DNA from: Bradyrhizobium sp.
GTDB taxonomy: Bacteria > Pseudomonadota > Alphaproteobacteria > Rhizobiales > Xanthobacteraceae
Length of the DNA stretch: 64,000 nt
Assembly (NCBI RefSeq): GCF_004799405.1
Contig: NZ_SSMW01000042.1
Location: 1-64,000, forward strand
Reading direction: 5' to 3'
The position numbers were made by a program, and so were the translations under genes. The stretch's first letter is position 1, and each line of letters starts with the position of its first letter. Positions 26,838 to 40,408 of this stretch are shown piece by piece. The notes under the pieces were generated by a model. That model worked only from the letters and a program-made list of their open reading frames with translations, made no database searches and was not told the DNA's origin.

Positions 26838-26968
26838 GTGGCCGTCGTTCCCCGCGAAACGCAGGCGCAATGGGAGGGAAGCGGTTGGCAGTTGCTTTGC
26901 CGGCCGCGTTCTGATCGCATAAACTTCAATCTTGCGGTCATGCCGGCCGTGCAGCATCGATTGGTTTC

Positions 26969-28990
26969 ATGGCGTCCAAGCCTCCACCGCCGGATCACAA
27001 GAACCCCGCCGCCGTAGATGATTCCGCCGCGCCGGAGCTCGACGATGCGCTTGCGGGGCATATTATAAATCGCGCCGTCGGTAGCAAGGCGGCCGCATCG
27101 TCTCCGCCCGATGACGAAGGCGATGATGACGACGAGATTGATCTTGACGACGACGAGGACGAGGAGGACCTCGTCGTCTTCACCGCCAAGGAAGCCGCCG
27201 GCGCGCTCGCGACCATCTATGCGTTCGTCAAGCCGTATCTGAAGAACTACAAGAAAATACTGACATTGGTCGGCCTCGGCGTCCTGGTCGAGACGCTGTT
27301 CAACGTCATCATGCCGCTCAGCCTGAAATTCCTGATCGACGACGCGCTCGGCGAGGAGGATTTCGAGGCGCTGGTGAGGATTCTCTCGGTGCTGGGGGCA
27401 GCGGGCATCTTCACCTCGATTGTCGCGGTCTGGTACGAACGATGGGACGCCACGCTCTCGGCGTCGCTGATCTCGGATGTGCGCGCGCGGCTGTTCGAGC
27501 ATGTCCAGAACCTGCCGTCGGCCTATTTCGCCCGCACCAAGCGCGGCGAGATTCTGTCGCGCTTTTCCATCGACCTTTCGGCCTTCGAAGGCTCGGTCAA
27601 GGGCTTTTCCAACAGCGCGGCGTTGCCGTTCGCGGAACTGATCGCCGGCATCGTCCTGATGCTGTTCCTGAACTGGCAGCTCGCCGCGGTGGCGCTACTG
27701 GTGTTTCCGATCACGCTGATCGGTCCGCGAATCCTGACGCCGAAGGCGGTGCAGGCGAATTACGAGCAGAAGCTCAACGAATCCGCGCTACTCGGCATGG
27801 TGCAGGAAAACGTCGCGGCCCAGGCGGTGGTCAAGGCGTTCAGCCTGCAGCGCCGGACGCTGGGCTGGTTCACGATGCGCAACGACGACGCGCGCCGGAA
27901 AATCGCGTCCGCGGGCTTCCTGTCGACCATGGTCGAGCGCACGGTCACGATCTCCGTGCTGTTGCTGCACCTCGTGGTGCTGGCGATCGGCGCCTATCTC
28001 GCCACCAAGGGCCAGATCACCATCGGGACCTTCGTGACGTTCGAAAGCGCGTTCTGGGAGGTGTCCTACAACATCGCCCACATCATGCATTTCATCCCGG
28101 TGTCGATCCAGTCGGCGGCGGCGGTGCGCCACATCCAGGAACTGCTGGATGAGCCGACCCGCGGCGCCGATCGTCCGGGCGCGCCCGATCTGCCGCGCAT
28201 CACCAACGACATCACCTTCGACCGCGTGACCTTCCAGTACGAGGGAAGCGCAACGCCGGTGCTCGACAATTTCAGCCTCAAGCTCAACGTCGGCAAGAGC
28301 ATCGCCATCGTCGGTCCCAGCGGTTCCGGCAAGAGCACGCTGCTCAATCTGATCCTTCGGCTTTATGTGCCGGACGAAGGGCGCGTCACCATCGACGGCG
28401 TCGATATTCGCCGCGTCACCCGCGAATCCCTGCGCAAGAGCATGGCGGTGGTGTTCCAGGAGAACATGCTGTTCAACATGTCGATCCGGGAAAACATCCG
28501 GCTCGGCAAGGAAGGCGCCACCGACGAAGAAGTCGAGCAGGCGGCGCGCAAGGCCGAAATCCACCGCTACATCATGAGCCTGCCGCTGAAATACGACACC
28601 TCGGTCGGCGAGCGCGGCGATACGCTGTCGGGCGGCCAGCGCCAGCGCATTGCGATTGCGCGCGCCATCGTGCGCGATCCGTCGATCCTGCTGCTCGACG
28701 AGGCGACCTCGGCGCTCGACCAGACCACGGAAGCTGCGATCAACCGCACGCTTTTGAAAGTCGCCAAGAACCGCACCATGATCTTCTCGACCCACCGCCT
28801 GACATCGGTGGTCGAGATGGACGAGATCATCGTGATATCGGGCGGCAAGGCGATCGAGCGCGGCTCGCATGCCAAGCTGCTCGCCGCCAACGGCGTCTAT
28901 CGCAAGCTCTGGGACGATCAGAGCCACACGCCGCACGCCGCCGCCGATCAGGCGGACGACGACAGCGACGACGATGATGACGAGGACTGA
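26969..28990 (+). CDS. ABC exporter, fused permease and ATPase, with acidic tails at both ends
   Basis: 673 residues. Residues about 90-385 form an ABC exporter transmembrane domain (six helices, for example TLVGLGVLVETLFNVIMPLS and RTKRGEILSRFS). The nucleotide-binding domain has Walker A VGPSGSGKST (about 446-455), the signature LSGGQRQRIAIARAI (from about 553), Walker B ILLLDEATSALD and the H-loop STHRL. Both the N-terminus (residues 48-68, almost all Asp/Glu) and the C-terminus (ADDDSDDDDDED) are strongly acidic, which is unusual for the family. It probably exports a small molecule or lipid; the cargo is unknown. Its 3' end overlaps the convergent flavoprotein gene by 43 bp. Confidence 0.88.
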   Translation: MASKPPPPDHKNPAAVDDSAAPELDDALAGHIINRAVGSKAAASSPPDDEGDDDDEIDLDDDEDEEDLVVFTAKEAAGALATIYAFVKPYLKNYKKILTLVGLGVLVETLFNVIMPLSLKFLIDDALGEEDFEALVRILSVLGAAGIFTSIVAVWYERWDATLSASLISDVRARLFEHVQNLPSAYFARTKRGEILSRFSIDLSAFEGSVKGFSNSAALPFAELIAGIVLMLFLNWQLAAVALLVFPITLIGPRILTPKAVQANYEQKLNESALLGMVQENVAAQAVVKAFSLQRRTLGWFTMRNDDARRKIASAGFLSTMVERTVTISVLLLHLVVLAIGAYLATKGQITIGTFVTFESAFWEVSYNIAHIMHFIPVSIQSAAAVRHIQELLDEPTRGADRPGAPDLPRITNDITFDRVTFQYEGSATPVLDNFSLKLNVGKSIAIVGPSGSGKSTLLNLILRLYVPDEGRVTIDGVDIRRVTRESLRKSMAVVFQENMLFNMSIRENIRLGKEGATDEEVEQAARKAEIHRYIMSLPLKYDTSVGERGDTLSGGQRQRIAIARAIVRDPSILLLDEATSALDQTTEAAINRTLLKVAKNRTMIFSTHRLTSVVEMDEIIVISGGKAIERGSHAKLLAANGVYRKLWDDQSHTPHAAADQADDDSDDDDDED

Positions 28991-30156
28991 ACGCGGAATT
29001 TCGGCTCGGCGTGGAGGCGTTCGCGCGCGCGCCGCCAGAGGCCTTCACCGAGCCGCGCCAGGAAACGCGCCCAGCGCAGCGCCCGCCAGTAGATGCCGGT
29101 CTCGATCGATACCGAGCGGAAGTTGAAGGCTTTGGCGGCCGACCAGGCGTCGCAGGCCGTCTTGACCGGATCGTCGTAAAACGCAGCGATCTTGCTTTCG
29201 TCCATGCCCTCGGCCGCGAGCCAGGCGGGTATGTGGACGTTGCAGAGCCGCTCGACGTCGGTGAAGACCTTGTCGGTGCCGGTCCCGGTCACCGGGCAGG
29301 TGGTCTCGAATGCGTCGCCGACCAGGATGACGCCGGGCTGGCGATAGCCCGAACTGACATAGAGATCGACCGGGCGGATCTTGACGTCGCCGGTGACCTC
29401 GAAATCGCCGATCACCTTGCGAAGCCTCGGCAGCATGGCGTTCAAGGTCTCGACGGGGGCGTCGCGCATTTGCCGGAGCCACGGATCGTCGATCTGGCGA
29501 TAGACGAACAGGTTGGCGCGCATGGCGTTTCCGATCGGAAACAGCGTCAGGTAGCCTGACCGGTCGCTCGGCCGTTCCGAGAAGTAGGTCAGCGCCGGAA
29601 AGTCGAAGGTGGGGCGGCCGACCGGCGCCATGTAGAATCCGATCGAAATCGAATGGCAGGCGCTGATCAGCCGGCGCTCGATTCCAAGCTGGCGACGCAG
29701 GCCGACGTTCAACCCGACGGTCAGCACCACAAGGCGGGCGGAAATCTCTTCGCCGTTCGACAGCACGACTTTTTGCCGATCGGTAGTGGTCGAAATCGAC
29801 ACGGCCTTCGCGTAGATCGAATCGACGCTTGCCGGAATCTCGGCCCGGATGCTGTTGACCAGCGCGTTGTACATGATGCCGTATTGCTGGCTCGGCGTTT
29901 TGTCGAGCAGATAGCCGAAGCGCGCGATCCAGTTCTCGCCGTCGTGGGTGGCCCTGCGCAGCGTCGCTTCGGCGACGCCGGTTTTGCGAAAGCGTTCGAC
30001 CTGAACCTCGCCGCTGAGTTTTTCGACGCGAAAATCCGGCGGATACTGCGGGTACGGGTCGATCAAAACAGCCGAAATGCCGGCGCGCCCGAGCATGGCG
30101 GCAGTTGTCGAACCGGCCAGCCCGCCGCCGATGATCGCGACATCCGTGTATTTCAT
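28948..30156 (-). CDS. FAD-dependent monooxygenase/halogenase-like flavoprotein
   Basis: 402 residues. N-terminal dinucleotide motif VAIIGGGLAGSTTAAMLGRA, then a middle part with LVVLTVGLNVGLRRQLGI. The second FAD motif is GVILVGDAFETTCPVTGTGT, as in PHBH-type monooxygenases, geranylgeranyl reductases and flavin halogenases. I did not see the WxWxIP halogenase motif, so halogenation is not claimed. It ends in a poly-Ser tail (SSSSSSSLSSSA) that is the antisense reading of the Asp tract of the ABC exporter. It converges on the exporter gene. Oxidation of the same compound the exporter handles is an inference from position. Confidence 0.75.
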   Translation of the reverse strand: MKYTDVAIIGGGLAGSTTAAMLGRAGISAVLIDPYPQYPPDFRVEKLSGEVQVERFRKTGVAEATLRRATHDGENWIARFGYLLDKTPSQQYGIMYNALVNSIRAEIPASVDSIYAKAVSISTTTDRQKVVLSNGEEISARLVVLTVGLNVGLRRQLGIERRLISACHSISIGFYMAPVGRPTFDFPALTYFSERPSDRSGYLTLFPIGNAMRANLFVYRQIDDPWLRQMRDAPVETLNAMLPRLRKVIGDFEVTGDVKIRPVDLYVSSGYRQPGVILVGDAFETTCPVTGTGTDKVFTDVERLCNVHIPAWLAAEGMDESKIAAFYDDPVKTACDAWSAAKAFNFRSVSIETGIYWRALRWARFLARLGEGLWRRARERLHAEPKFRVQSSSSSSSLSSSA

Positions 30157-30816
30157 GGACGAGCCCCGGCTTTCGAAGCCCTATCATTGCGCCGCGAAAG
30201 GCAAATAAACCTTTAGCTTCAAGGGTGGCATTGGAATGGAAATGGGCTGGCAGGGTTGCCCGCAATAATATCCGGGTAATATCTGGATTTGGCCTGCCGC
30301 AACGTCGGTTTGGGGAGCCCGGCGAACCCGCGTGGAGGGCCGATTCTGCAGGCGCCAGAGGGGCTTCTATCGCAGTGGTTTTGCCTTGACTTGGCCACCC
30401 TGCGCCGATAGAACCCGCGCACTTAACGACAGGCGGTGAGCGACGCCAGAGTCGGAACGGATCACCCTTTCAATCCCTTAAGGGTTTTGGACGGGCACCA
30501 ACCTCGACGAATGCCGCTCAAACGCTGTCGATTATAGCTAGGCAATGCCAGGACGATTTTGTTTCTCTTGAGCAAGTTCTCTCGAGATTGATTTCGGATG
30601 CATGACCTCGGTTTCAGGCTGATCGGCCGACGCTGATCATCTGCAATTGCGGTCCTCTGTGGCGTCGAAGCGCTTTCCGCTCAGCGATGAGCAGTTGGCG
30701 CGATTTCGCTTTGCGCGAGTTCAACTCGCGCGGGGCAACGGAATGGGACGTTGGTCCCGACGGGAATTTGCGGAGCCGTTTCCCGGTTTCGCGCGAATTA
30801 AAGGGTGAAGGCTGAC
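30157..30816 (+). other. Promoter and long leader region of the str operon
   Basis: 660 bp between the divergent flavoprotein gene and rpsL with no supportable gene. A good promoter candidate is at 30386-30414, leaving a leader of roughly 395 nt. The leader contains ttaagggttttgg and several GC-rich patches but no terminator-like hairpin I could confirm. The ribosome binding site before rpsL is GGGTGAAGG. Confidence 0.5.
30386..30414 (+). promoter_or_regulatory. Candidate sigma-70 promoter for rpsL-rpsG-fusA-tuf
   Basis: TTGACT (30386-30391), exactly 17 bp, then TAGAAC (30409-30414). The -35 matches five of six consensus positions. It is the best promoter match seen by eye in the gap before rpsL and is oriented toward it. 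Confidence 0.5.
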
Positions 30817-31673
<857 letters not shown>

Positions 31674-31704
31674 CGGCGAAACAACGGAATCTAAGGAACA
31701 TCCC

Positions 31705-33777
<2,073 letters not shown>

Positions 33778-33816
33778 TTGTCGTTGACGGCAGTTAACGA
33801 CTGAACGGAGAGTCAA

Positions 33817-35007
<1,191 letters not shown>

Positions 35008-35020
35008 GGACACTATCCGT

Positions 35021-35109
35021 CGTCATGCCCGGGCTTGACCCGGGCATCCATCTTCTTCGCAGGACTCTTCTGAAGATCGATGGATTGCCGGGTCAAGCCC
35101 GGCAATGAC
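35021..35109. repeat. Composite palindromic element between tuf and rpsJ
   Basis: Two perfect hairpins, atgcccggg/cccgggcat (35025-35047) and attgccggg/cccggcaat (35084-35106), are themselves arranged as an inverted repeat with outer arms GTCATGCC and GGCAATGAC. This is the layout of a two-unit palindromic (BIME/RPE-like) element. It lies in the 132-bp gap between two heavily expressed genes. Confidence 0.75.
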
Positions 35110-35139
35110 GAACAGAAGAGCACAACAGAGATCGACACA

Positions 35140-35448
35140 ATGAACGGCCAGAATATTCGCATCCGTCTCAAGGCGTTCGACCATCGAATCCTCGATTCGT
35201 CGACCCGTGAGATCGTGAACACGGCGAAACGTACCGGTGCACAGGTTCGCGGACCGATTCCGCTGCCGACCCGCATCGAGAAGTTCACCGTCAACCGTTC
35301 GCCGCATGTCGACAAGAAGAGCCGCGAGCAATTCGAGATGCGCACGCACAAGCGCCTTCTCGATATTGTCGATCCGACCCCGCAGACCGTCGATGCCCTG
35401 ATGAAGCTCGATCTGGCCGCCGGTGTCGACGTCGAAATCAAGCTCTGA
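35140..35448 (+). CDS. rpsJ: 30S ribosomal protein S10 (NusE)
   Basis: 102 residues from the ATG at 35140 ([19 protein letters not shown]). The open frame to 35080 runs into the palindromic repeat and is not coding. Conserved parts are [20 protein letters not shown] and [20 protein letters not shown]. It is part of the 30S head and, as NusE, contacts NusG in antitermination. First gene of the S10 cluster. Confidence 0.97.
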   Translation: MNGQNIRIRLKAFDHRILDSSTREIVNTAKRTGAQVRGPIPLPTRIEKFTVNRSPHVDKKSREQFEMRTHKRLLDIVDPTPQTVDALMKLDLAAGVDVEIKL

Positions 35449-35506
35449 AGACAAAGTTTTGGCTCCCGTCCGACGTTAACGGACAGAAAGAACAGGAAGC
35501 ACGCCG

Positions 35507-36241
35507 ATGCGCTCCGGAGTGGTCGCACAAAAGGTCGGGATGACGCGGGTCTTTACCGAGACCGGCGAACATATCCCCGTGACCGTGCTGAAGCTTGGCA
35601 ATTGCCAGGTGCTGGGTCACCGCACGACCGAGAAGAACGGTTACGTCGCTTTGCAGCTCGGTTCGGGCACCCGCAAGACCGTCTATCTGCCGAAGGCAGA
35701 GCGCGGCCAGTTCGCGGTGTCCAAGGTCGAGCCGAAACGCAAGGTCACCGAGTTCCGCGTGTCGGAAGACGCGCTGATCCCGGTTGGCGCTGAAATTCAG
35801 GCCGACCATTTCGTGGTCGGGCAGTTCGTCGACGTCACCGGCACCTCGGTCGGCAAGGGCTTTGCCGGCGGCATCAAGCGCTGGAATTTCGGCGGCCTTC
35901 GCGCTACCCACGGCGTCTCGGTCTCGCATCGTTCGATCGGTTCGACCGGCGGCCGGCAGGATCCCGGCAAGACCTTCAAGAACAAGAAGATGCCGGGCCA
36001 CATGGGCGTCGACCGCATCACAACGCTCAACCTGCGTGTGGTGCAGACCGATGTCGCCCGCGGCCTGATCCTCGTCGAAGGCGCCGTTCCCGGCTCCAAG
36101 GGCGGATGGATCGCGGTGCGCGATGCCGTCAAGAAGCAATTGCCGAAGGACGCGCCGAAGCCTGGCAAGTTCCGCCTGGCCGATGGCGGCGGCGAGCAGG
36201 CTGCACCGGCTGAGGCGCCCGCCGAGCAGGGGAGCGCGTGA
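35507..36241 (+). CDS. rplC: 50S ribosomal protein L3
   Basis: 244 residues. It starts [18 protein letters not shown] and has the [19 protein letters not shown] loop, including the Gln that PrmB methylates in other bacteria. It carries an Ala/Pro/Glu-rich C-terminal extension (about residues 225-244) typical of alphaproteobacterial L3. It is an early-assembly protein near the peptidyl transferase centre. One base separates its stop from the rplD start. Confidence 0.97.
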   Translation: MRSGVVAQKVGMTRVFTETGEHIPVTVLKLGNCQVLGHRTTEKNGYVALQLGSGTRKTVYLPKAERGQFAVSKVEPKRKVTEFRVSEDALIPVGAEIQADHFVVGQFVDVTGTSVGKGFAGGIKRWNFGGLRATHGVSVSHRSIGSTGGRQDPGKTFKNKKMPGHMGVDRITTLNLRVVQTDVARGLILVEGAVPGSKGGWIAVRDAVKKQLPKDAPKPGKFRLADGGGEQAAPAEAPAEQGSA

Positions 36242-36242
36242 G

Positions 36243-36863
36243 ATGGAACTGAAAGTCACAACGCTCGAAGGCAAGGCGGCCGGCTCGGTTCAGCTGTCGG
36301 ATGCCATTTTCGGCCTGGAGCCGCGCAAGGATATCATCCAGCGCTGCGTCAACTGGCAACTCGCCAAGCGTCAGGCCGGCACCCACAAGACCCAGGGCCG
36401 CGCCGATGTCTGGCGCACCGGCAAGAAGATGTACAAGCAGAAGGGCACCGGCGGTGCGCGTCACGGCTCGGCCCGGGTGCCGCAGTTTCGCGGCGGCGGC
36501 CGTGCGTTCGGCCCGGTGGTGCGCTCGCACGCCTTTGCGCTGCCGAAGAAGGTTCGGGCGCTGGCGCTTCGCCATGCGCTCTCGGCCAAAGCCAGGGATG
36601 GCGGCCTGATCGTGATTGAATCGGCGACCCTCGAGGCCGCCAAGACCAAGGCGCTGATCGGGCATTTCTCGGGTCTCGGTCTCACCAACGCGCTGATCAT
36701 CGACGGCGCCGAGGTCCACAACGGTTTTGCCACCGCGGCCCGCAACATCCCGAACATCGACGTGCTGCCGGTCCAGGGCATCAACGTCTATGACATTCTG
36801 CGCCGCCAGAAGCTGGTGCTGACCAAGGCAGCGCTCGATGCGTTGGAGGCGCGCTTCAAATGA
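36243..36863 (+). CDS. rplD: 50S ribosomal protein L4
   Basis: 206 residues from the ATG at 36243 ([20 protein letters not shown]). The long internal loop reaching the exit tunnel contains [20 protein letters not shown] and [13 protein letters not shown]. In Escherichia coli L4 represses the S10 operon. It overlaps rplW by 4 bp. Confidence 0.97.
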   Translation: MELKVTTLEGKAAGSVQLSDAIFGLEPRKDIIQRCVNWQLAKRQAGTHKTQGRADVWRTGKKMYKQKGTGGARHGSARVPQFRGGGRAFGPVVRSHAFALPKKVRALALRHALSAKARDGGLIVIESATLEAAKTKALIGHFSGLGLTNALIIDGAEVHNGFATAARNIPNIDVLPVQGINVYDILRRQKLVLTKAALDALEARFK

Positions 36864-37159
36864 AGAATATCGATCCGCGCCATTACGACATCATCGTTGC
36901 TCCGGTCGTGACCGAAAAGGCGACGGTTGCCTCCGAGCACAACAAGGTGGTGTTCAAGGTCGCGAGCAAGGCGACCAAGCCGCAAATCAAGGAAGCCGTC
37001 GAAAAGCTGTTCGACGTCAAGGTGAAGAGCGTGAACACGCTGGTGCGCAAGGGCAAGACCAAGGTGTTCCGCGGCCAGTTCGGTTCCCAGTCGGACGTGA
37101 AGCGCGCGATCGTGACCCTCGAAGAGGGCCACCGCATCGACGTCACCACCGGGCTATAG
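36860..37159 (+). CDS. rplW: 50S ribosomal protein L23
   Basis: 99 residues. Start [20 protein letters not shown]; conserved [20 protein letters not shown] and [11 protein letters not shown]. It sits at the tunnel exit and docks trigger factor and SRP. It is coupled to rplD by an ATGA overlap, with 12 bp to rplB. Confidence 0.96.
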   Translation: MKNIDPRHYDIIVAPVVTEKATVASEHNKVVFKVASKATKPQIKEAVEKLFDVKVKSVNTLVRKGKTKVFRGQFGSQSDVKRAIVTLEEGHRIDVTTGL

Positions 37160-37171
37160 AGCGAGACCACG

Positions 37172-38005
37172 ATGGCATTGAAAAAATTCAATCCGACGAC
37201 ACCCGGCCAGCGCCAATTGGTGATGGTCGATCGTTCGGCACTCTACAAGGGCAAGCCGGTCAAGGCGTTGACCGAGGGCAAGCAGTCCAGCGGCGGCCGC
37301 AACAATACCGGCCGCATGGTCGTGCGCTTTCGCGGCGGCGGTCACAAGCAATCCTACCGCATCGTCGACTTCAAGCGCACCAAGGTCGACATGCCGGCGA
37401 CCGTCGAGCGCCTCGAATACGATCCGAACCGCACCGCGTTTATCGCCTTGCTGAAATATTCCGACGGCACCCAATCCTACATCCTGGCCCCGCAGCGCCT
37501 CGCCGTCGGCGACACCGTGGTCGCCGGAAATTATGTCGACGTGAAGCCGGGCAATGTAATGCCGCTCGGCAACATGCCGATCGGCACCATCATCCACAAC
37601 GTGGAATTGAAGATCGGCAAGGGCGGCCAGCTGGCGCGTTCCGCCGGCACCTACGCCCAGCTGGTCGGTCGCGACCATGACTACGTGATTATCCGTCTGA
37701 ACTCCGGCGAGCAGCGCCTGGTTCACGGCCGCTGCACCGGCACCATCGGCGCGGTCTCCAATCCGGATCACATGAACATCTCGATCGGCAAGGCCGGTCG
37801 CAATCGCTGGCTCGGCCGCAAGCCTCATAACCGCGGCGTCTCCATGAACCCAGTAGATCATCCGCACGGCGGCGGCGAAGGCCGCACCTCCGGCGGTCGT
37901 CATCCGGTGACCCCGTGGGGCAAGCCCACCAAGGGCAAGAAGACCCGCTCCAACAAATCGACCAACAGATTCATTCTCATCAGCCGCCACAAGCGGAAGA
38001 AGTAA
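37172..38005 (+). CDS. rplB: 50S ribosomal protein L2
   Basis: 277 residues, full length. Conserved [20 protein letters not shown], the [18 protein letters not shown] segment, and the C-terminal [20 protein letters not shown] with the essential His near the peptidyl transferase centre. It is one of the largest and most conserved 50S proteins. Spacing of 12 bp on both sides. Confidence 0.98.
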   Translation: MALKKFNPTTPGQRQLVMVDRSALYKGKPVKALTEGKQSSGGRNNTGRMVVRFRGGGHKQSYRIVDFKRTKVDMPATVERLEYDPNRTAFIALLKYSDGTQSYILAPQRLAVGDTVVAGNYVDVKPGNVMPLGNMPIGTIIHNVELKIGKGGQLARSAGTYAQLVGRDHDYVIIRLNSGEQRLVHGRCTGTIGAVSNPDHMNISIGKAGRNRWLGRKPHNRGVSMNPVDHPHGGGEGRTSGGRHPVTPWGKPTKGKKTRSNKSTNRFILISRHKRKK

Positions 38006-38017
38006 GGAACGCCGGAC

Positions 38018-38296
38018 ATGGTTCGTTCAGTCTGGAAAGGCCCGTTCGTCGAAGGCTCTCTGCTCAAGAAGGCAGATGCCGCGCGCGCGTCCGGCCGTCA
38101 CGACGTGATCAAGATCTGGAGCCGCCGCTCGACCATCCTGCCGCAGTTCGTCGGTTTGGTGTTCGGCGTCTACAACGGCCAGAAGCATGTGCCGGTATCG
38201 GTCAACGAGGAAATGGTGGGTCACAAGTTCGGCGAATTCTCGCCGACCCGTACCTTCCACGGCCATTCTGGCGACAAGAAAGCCAAGAAGGCTTGA
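38018..38296 (+). CDS. rpsS: 30S ribosomal protein S19
   Basis: 92 residues. [39 protein letters not shown] and [20 protein letters not shown] are all family signatures. It sits in the 30S head and contacts S13 (rpsM, also in this window). It lies 10 bp before rplV. Confidence 0.97.
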   Translation: MVRSVWKGPFVEGSLLKKADAARASGRHDVIKIWSRRSTILPQFVGLVFGVYNGQKHVPVSVNEEMVGHKFGEFSPTRTFHGHSGDKKAKKA

Positions 38297-38306
38297 GGAT
38301 CAGGCG

Positions 38307-38693
38307 ATGAGCAAACCAAAGCGCGAACGGAGCCTCCCGGATAACGAGGCCAAGGCGATCGCCCGCATGCTGCGGGTCAGCCCGCAGAAGCTTAATCTTG
38401 TCGCGCAACTGATCCGCGGCAGGAAGGCTTCGGCCGCGCTTGCCGATCTGCAGTTTTCGCGCAAGCGGATCGCGGTTGACGTCAAGAAGTGCCTGGAGTC
38501 CGCGATTGCCAACGCCGAGAACAATCATGACCTCGATGTCGACGATCTGGTCGTCGCCGAGGCGCATGTCGGCAATGGCATCGTGATGAAGCGTTTCGCA
38601 CCGCGCGGCCGTGGCCGTTCGGGCCGTGTCTTTAAACCGTTCTCGCAACTGACGATCGTGGTTCGTCAGGTCGAGGCCGAGGCGAGCGCCTGA
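38307..38693 (+). CDS. rplV: 50S ribosomal protein L22
   Basis: 128 residues from the ATG at 38307 ([20 protein letters not shown]); the frame is open further upstream inside rpsS. Conserved [19 protein letters not shown] and the beta hairpin [18 protein letters not shown] that lines the exit tunnel near the macrolide site. It lies 18 bp before rpsC. Confidence 0.97.
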   Translation: MSKPKRERSLPDNEAKAIARMLRVSPQKLNLVAQLIRGRKASAALADLQFSRKRIAVDVKKCLESAIANAENNHDLDVDDLVVAEAHVGNGIVMKRFAPRGRGRSGRVFKPFSQLTIVVRQVEAEASA

Positions 38694-38711
38694 TCGGCGC
38701 GGGAGAATACG

Positions 38712-39410
38712 ATGGGTCAGAAAATCAATCCAATCGGACTTCGTCTGGGCATCAACCGGACGTGGGATTCGCGTTGGTTCGCCGGCAAGAACGAATACGG
38801 CAAGCTGCTGCACGAGGATGTCAAAATCCGCGAGATGCTGCACAAGGAATTGAAGCAGGCGGCGGTCGCCAGGATCGTGATCGAGCGTCCGCACAAGAAG
38901 TGCCGCGTGACGATCCACTCTGCGCGTCCCGGCGTCGTGATCGGCAAGAAGGGCGCCGACATCGACAAGCTGCGCAAGCGCGTCGCCGACATCACCGCTT
39001 CCGACGTCGTCATCAACATCGTTGAAATCCGCAAGCCCGAGCTCGACGCCACGCTGGTCGCCGAATCGATCGCGCAGCAGCTCGAGCGCCGCGTCGCGTT
39101 CCGCCGCGCCATGAAGCGCGCGGTGCAGTCGGCGATGCGTCTTGGCGCCGAGGGCATTCGCATCAACTGCTCGGGCCGTCTCGGCGGCGCCGAAATCGCG
39201 CGCATGGAATGGTATCGCGAAGGGCGCGTGCCGCTGCATACCCTGCGCGCGGATATCGATTACGGCGTGGCCACCGCGTTCACCACGTTCGGCACCTGCG
39301 GCGTCAAGGTCTGGATCTTCAAGGGCGAAATCCTCGAGCACGACCCGATGGCGCAGGACAAGAAAATGGCCGAGGGCGACAGTTCACGGCCGCGTCGCGA
39401 CGCCGCTTGA
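38712..39410 (+). CDS. rpsC: 30S ribosomal protein S3
   Basis: 232 residues. [20 protein letters not shown] start, KH-type RNA-binding motif [20 protein letters not shown], and the C-terminal domain with [20 protein letters not shown]. It lines the mRNA entry channel and has helicase-like activity with S4 and S5. It lies 32 bp before rplP. Confidence 0.97.
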   Translation: MGQKINPIGLRLGINRTWDSRWFAGKNEYGKLLHEDVKIREMLHKELKQAAVARIVIERPHKKCRVTIHSARPGVVIGKKGADIDKLRKRVADITASDVVINIVEIRKPELDATLVAESIAQQLERRVAFRRAMKRAVQSAMRLGAEGIRINCSGRLGGAEIARMEWYREGRVPLHTLRADIDYGVATAFTTFGTCGVKVWIFKGEILEHDPMAQDKKMAEGDSSRPRRDAA

Positions 39411-39442
39411 GCGAAATAGAGAAGGTTTGAAGGCGCAAAGCC

Positions 39443-39856
39443 ATGATGCAACCAAAGAAAACCAAGTTCCGGAAGGCGCATAAGGGCCGTATCCACGGCA
39501 TTGCGACTTCGGGAGCGACGTTGTCGTTCGGCCAGTTCGGGCTGAAGGCAATGGCGCCGGAGCGGATCACCGCGCGCCAGATCGAAGCCGCGCGCCGCGC
39601 GCTGACCCGTCACATGAAGCGTGCCGGGCGGGTCTGGATCCGTATCTTTCCGGATGTGCCGGTATCGAAGAAGCCCGCCGAAGTCCGCATGGGCTCCGGC
39701 AAGGGTACGCCTGAACTGTGGGTGGCGCGGGTGAAACCCGGCCGCGTGATTTTCGAAATCGATGGGGTGACCGTGCAGACCGCCAAGGAAGCGCTGTCGC
39801 TGGCCGCCGCCAAGTTGCCGATCAAGACGCGCTTCGTCGCGCGTATCGCGGAGTAA
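39443..39856 (+). CDS. rplP: 50S ribosomal protein L16
   Basis: 137 residues. [20 protein letters not shown] start, [39 protein letters not shown] and [20 protein letters not shown]. It binds near the A-site tRNA elbow. It is six bases before the rpmC ATG. Confidence 0.97.
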   Translation: MMQPKKTKFRKAHKGRIHGIATSGATLSFGQFGLKAMAPERITARQIEAARRALTRHMKRAGRVWIRIFPDVPVSKKPAEVRMGSGKGTPELWVARVKPGRVIFEIDGVTVQTAKEALSLAAAKLPIKTRFVARIAE

Positions 39857-39862
39857 GTGGTC

Positions 39863-40069
39863 ATGGCCGAGATGAAAACCGCCGATATCCGCGCCATGAG
39901 CCCGGATCAGATGGACGATGCCGTCCTCAATCTGAAGAAGGAGCGCTTCAATCTGCGTTTCCAGCGCGCCACCGGGCAACTTGAAAACACCTCGCGGCTG
40001 CGTGAAGCCCGCCGCGATATCGCCCGTATCAAGACCATCGCCGCGCAGCAGCGCGCGAAGAAGAAGTAA
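39863..40069 (+). CDS. rpmC: 50S ribosomal protein L29
   Basis: 68 residues from the ATG at 39863 ([19 protein letters not shown]); an in-frame GTG at 39857 abuts the rplP stop and is less likely. The conserved [20 protein letters not shown] and [12 protein letters not shown] helices are present. It lies at the tunnel exit next to L23. Confidence 0.94.
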   Translation: MAEMKTADIRAMSPDQMDDAVLNLKKERFNLRFQRATGQLENTSRLREARRDIARIKTIAAQQRAKKK

Positions 40070-40078
40070 GGGGCCGAC

Positions 40079-40327
40079 ATGCCAAAACGTACGCTTCAGG
40101 GTGTGGTCGTCAGCGACAAGCAGGCCAAGACGGTGGTGGTGCGGGTCGATCGCCGCTTCACCCACCCGATCTACAAGAAGACGATCCGCCGCTCGAAGAA
40201 CTATCATGCGCACGACGAGAACAACGAGTTCAAGCCGGGCGACCAGGTGTGGATCGAGGAAAGCAAGCCGATCTCGAAGTTGAAGCGCTGGACCGTGGTC
40301 CGGGGCGAGCAGAAGAAAACGGCCTGA
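40079..40327 (+). CDS. rpsQ: 30S ribosomal protein S17
   Basis: 82 residues. [20 protein letters not shown] and [20 protein letters not shown], then the OB-fold C-terminus [14 protein letters not shown] ([14 protein letters not shown]). It is an early 16S rRNA 5'-domain binder. An 81-bp gap to rplN follows, the longest in this part of the string. Confidence 0.96.
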   Translation: MPKRTLQGVVVSDKQAKTVVVRVDRRFTHPIYKKTIRRSKNYHAHDENNEFKPGDQVWIEESKPISKLKRWTVVRGEQKKTA

Positions 40328-40408
40328 AGTTCGTTGGGCTTTGCCGAACGAAATTTTGGGAAAATTTAGGCGCAAATTTGCGCATCAGAAAGAGGACGAG
40401 GTGCATCA

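Noticed and set aside
28948..30156. Tryptophan halogenase
   Set aside because: The general flavin-monooxygenase motifs are present, but the WxWxIP halogenase motif was not found.
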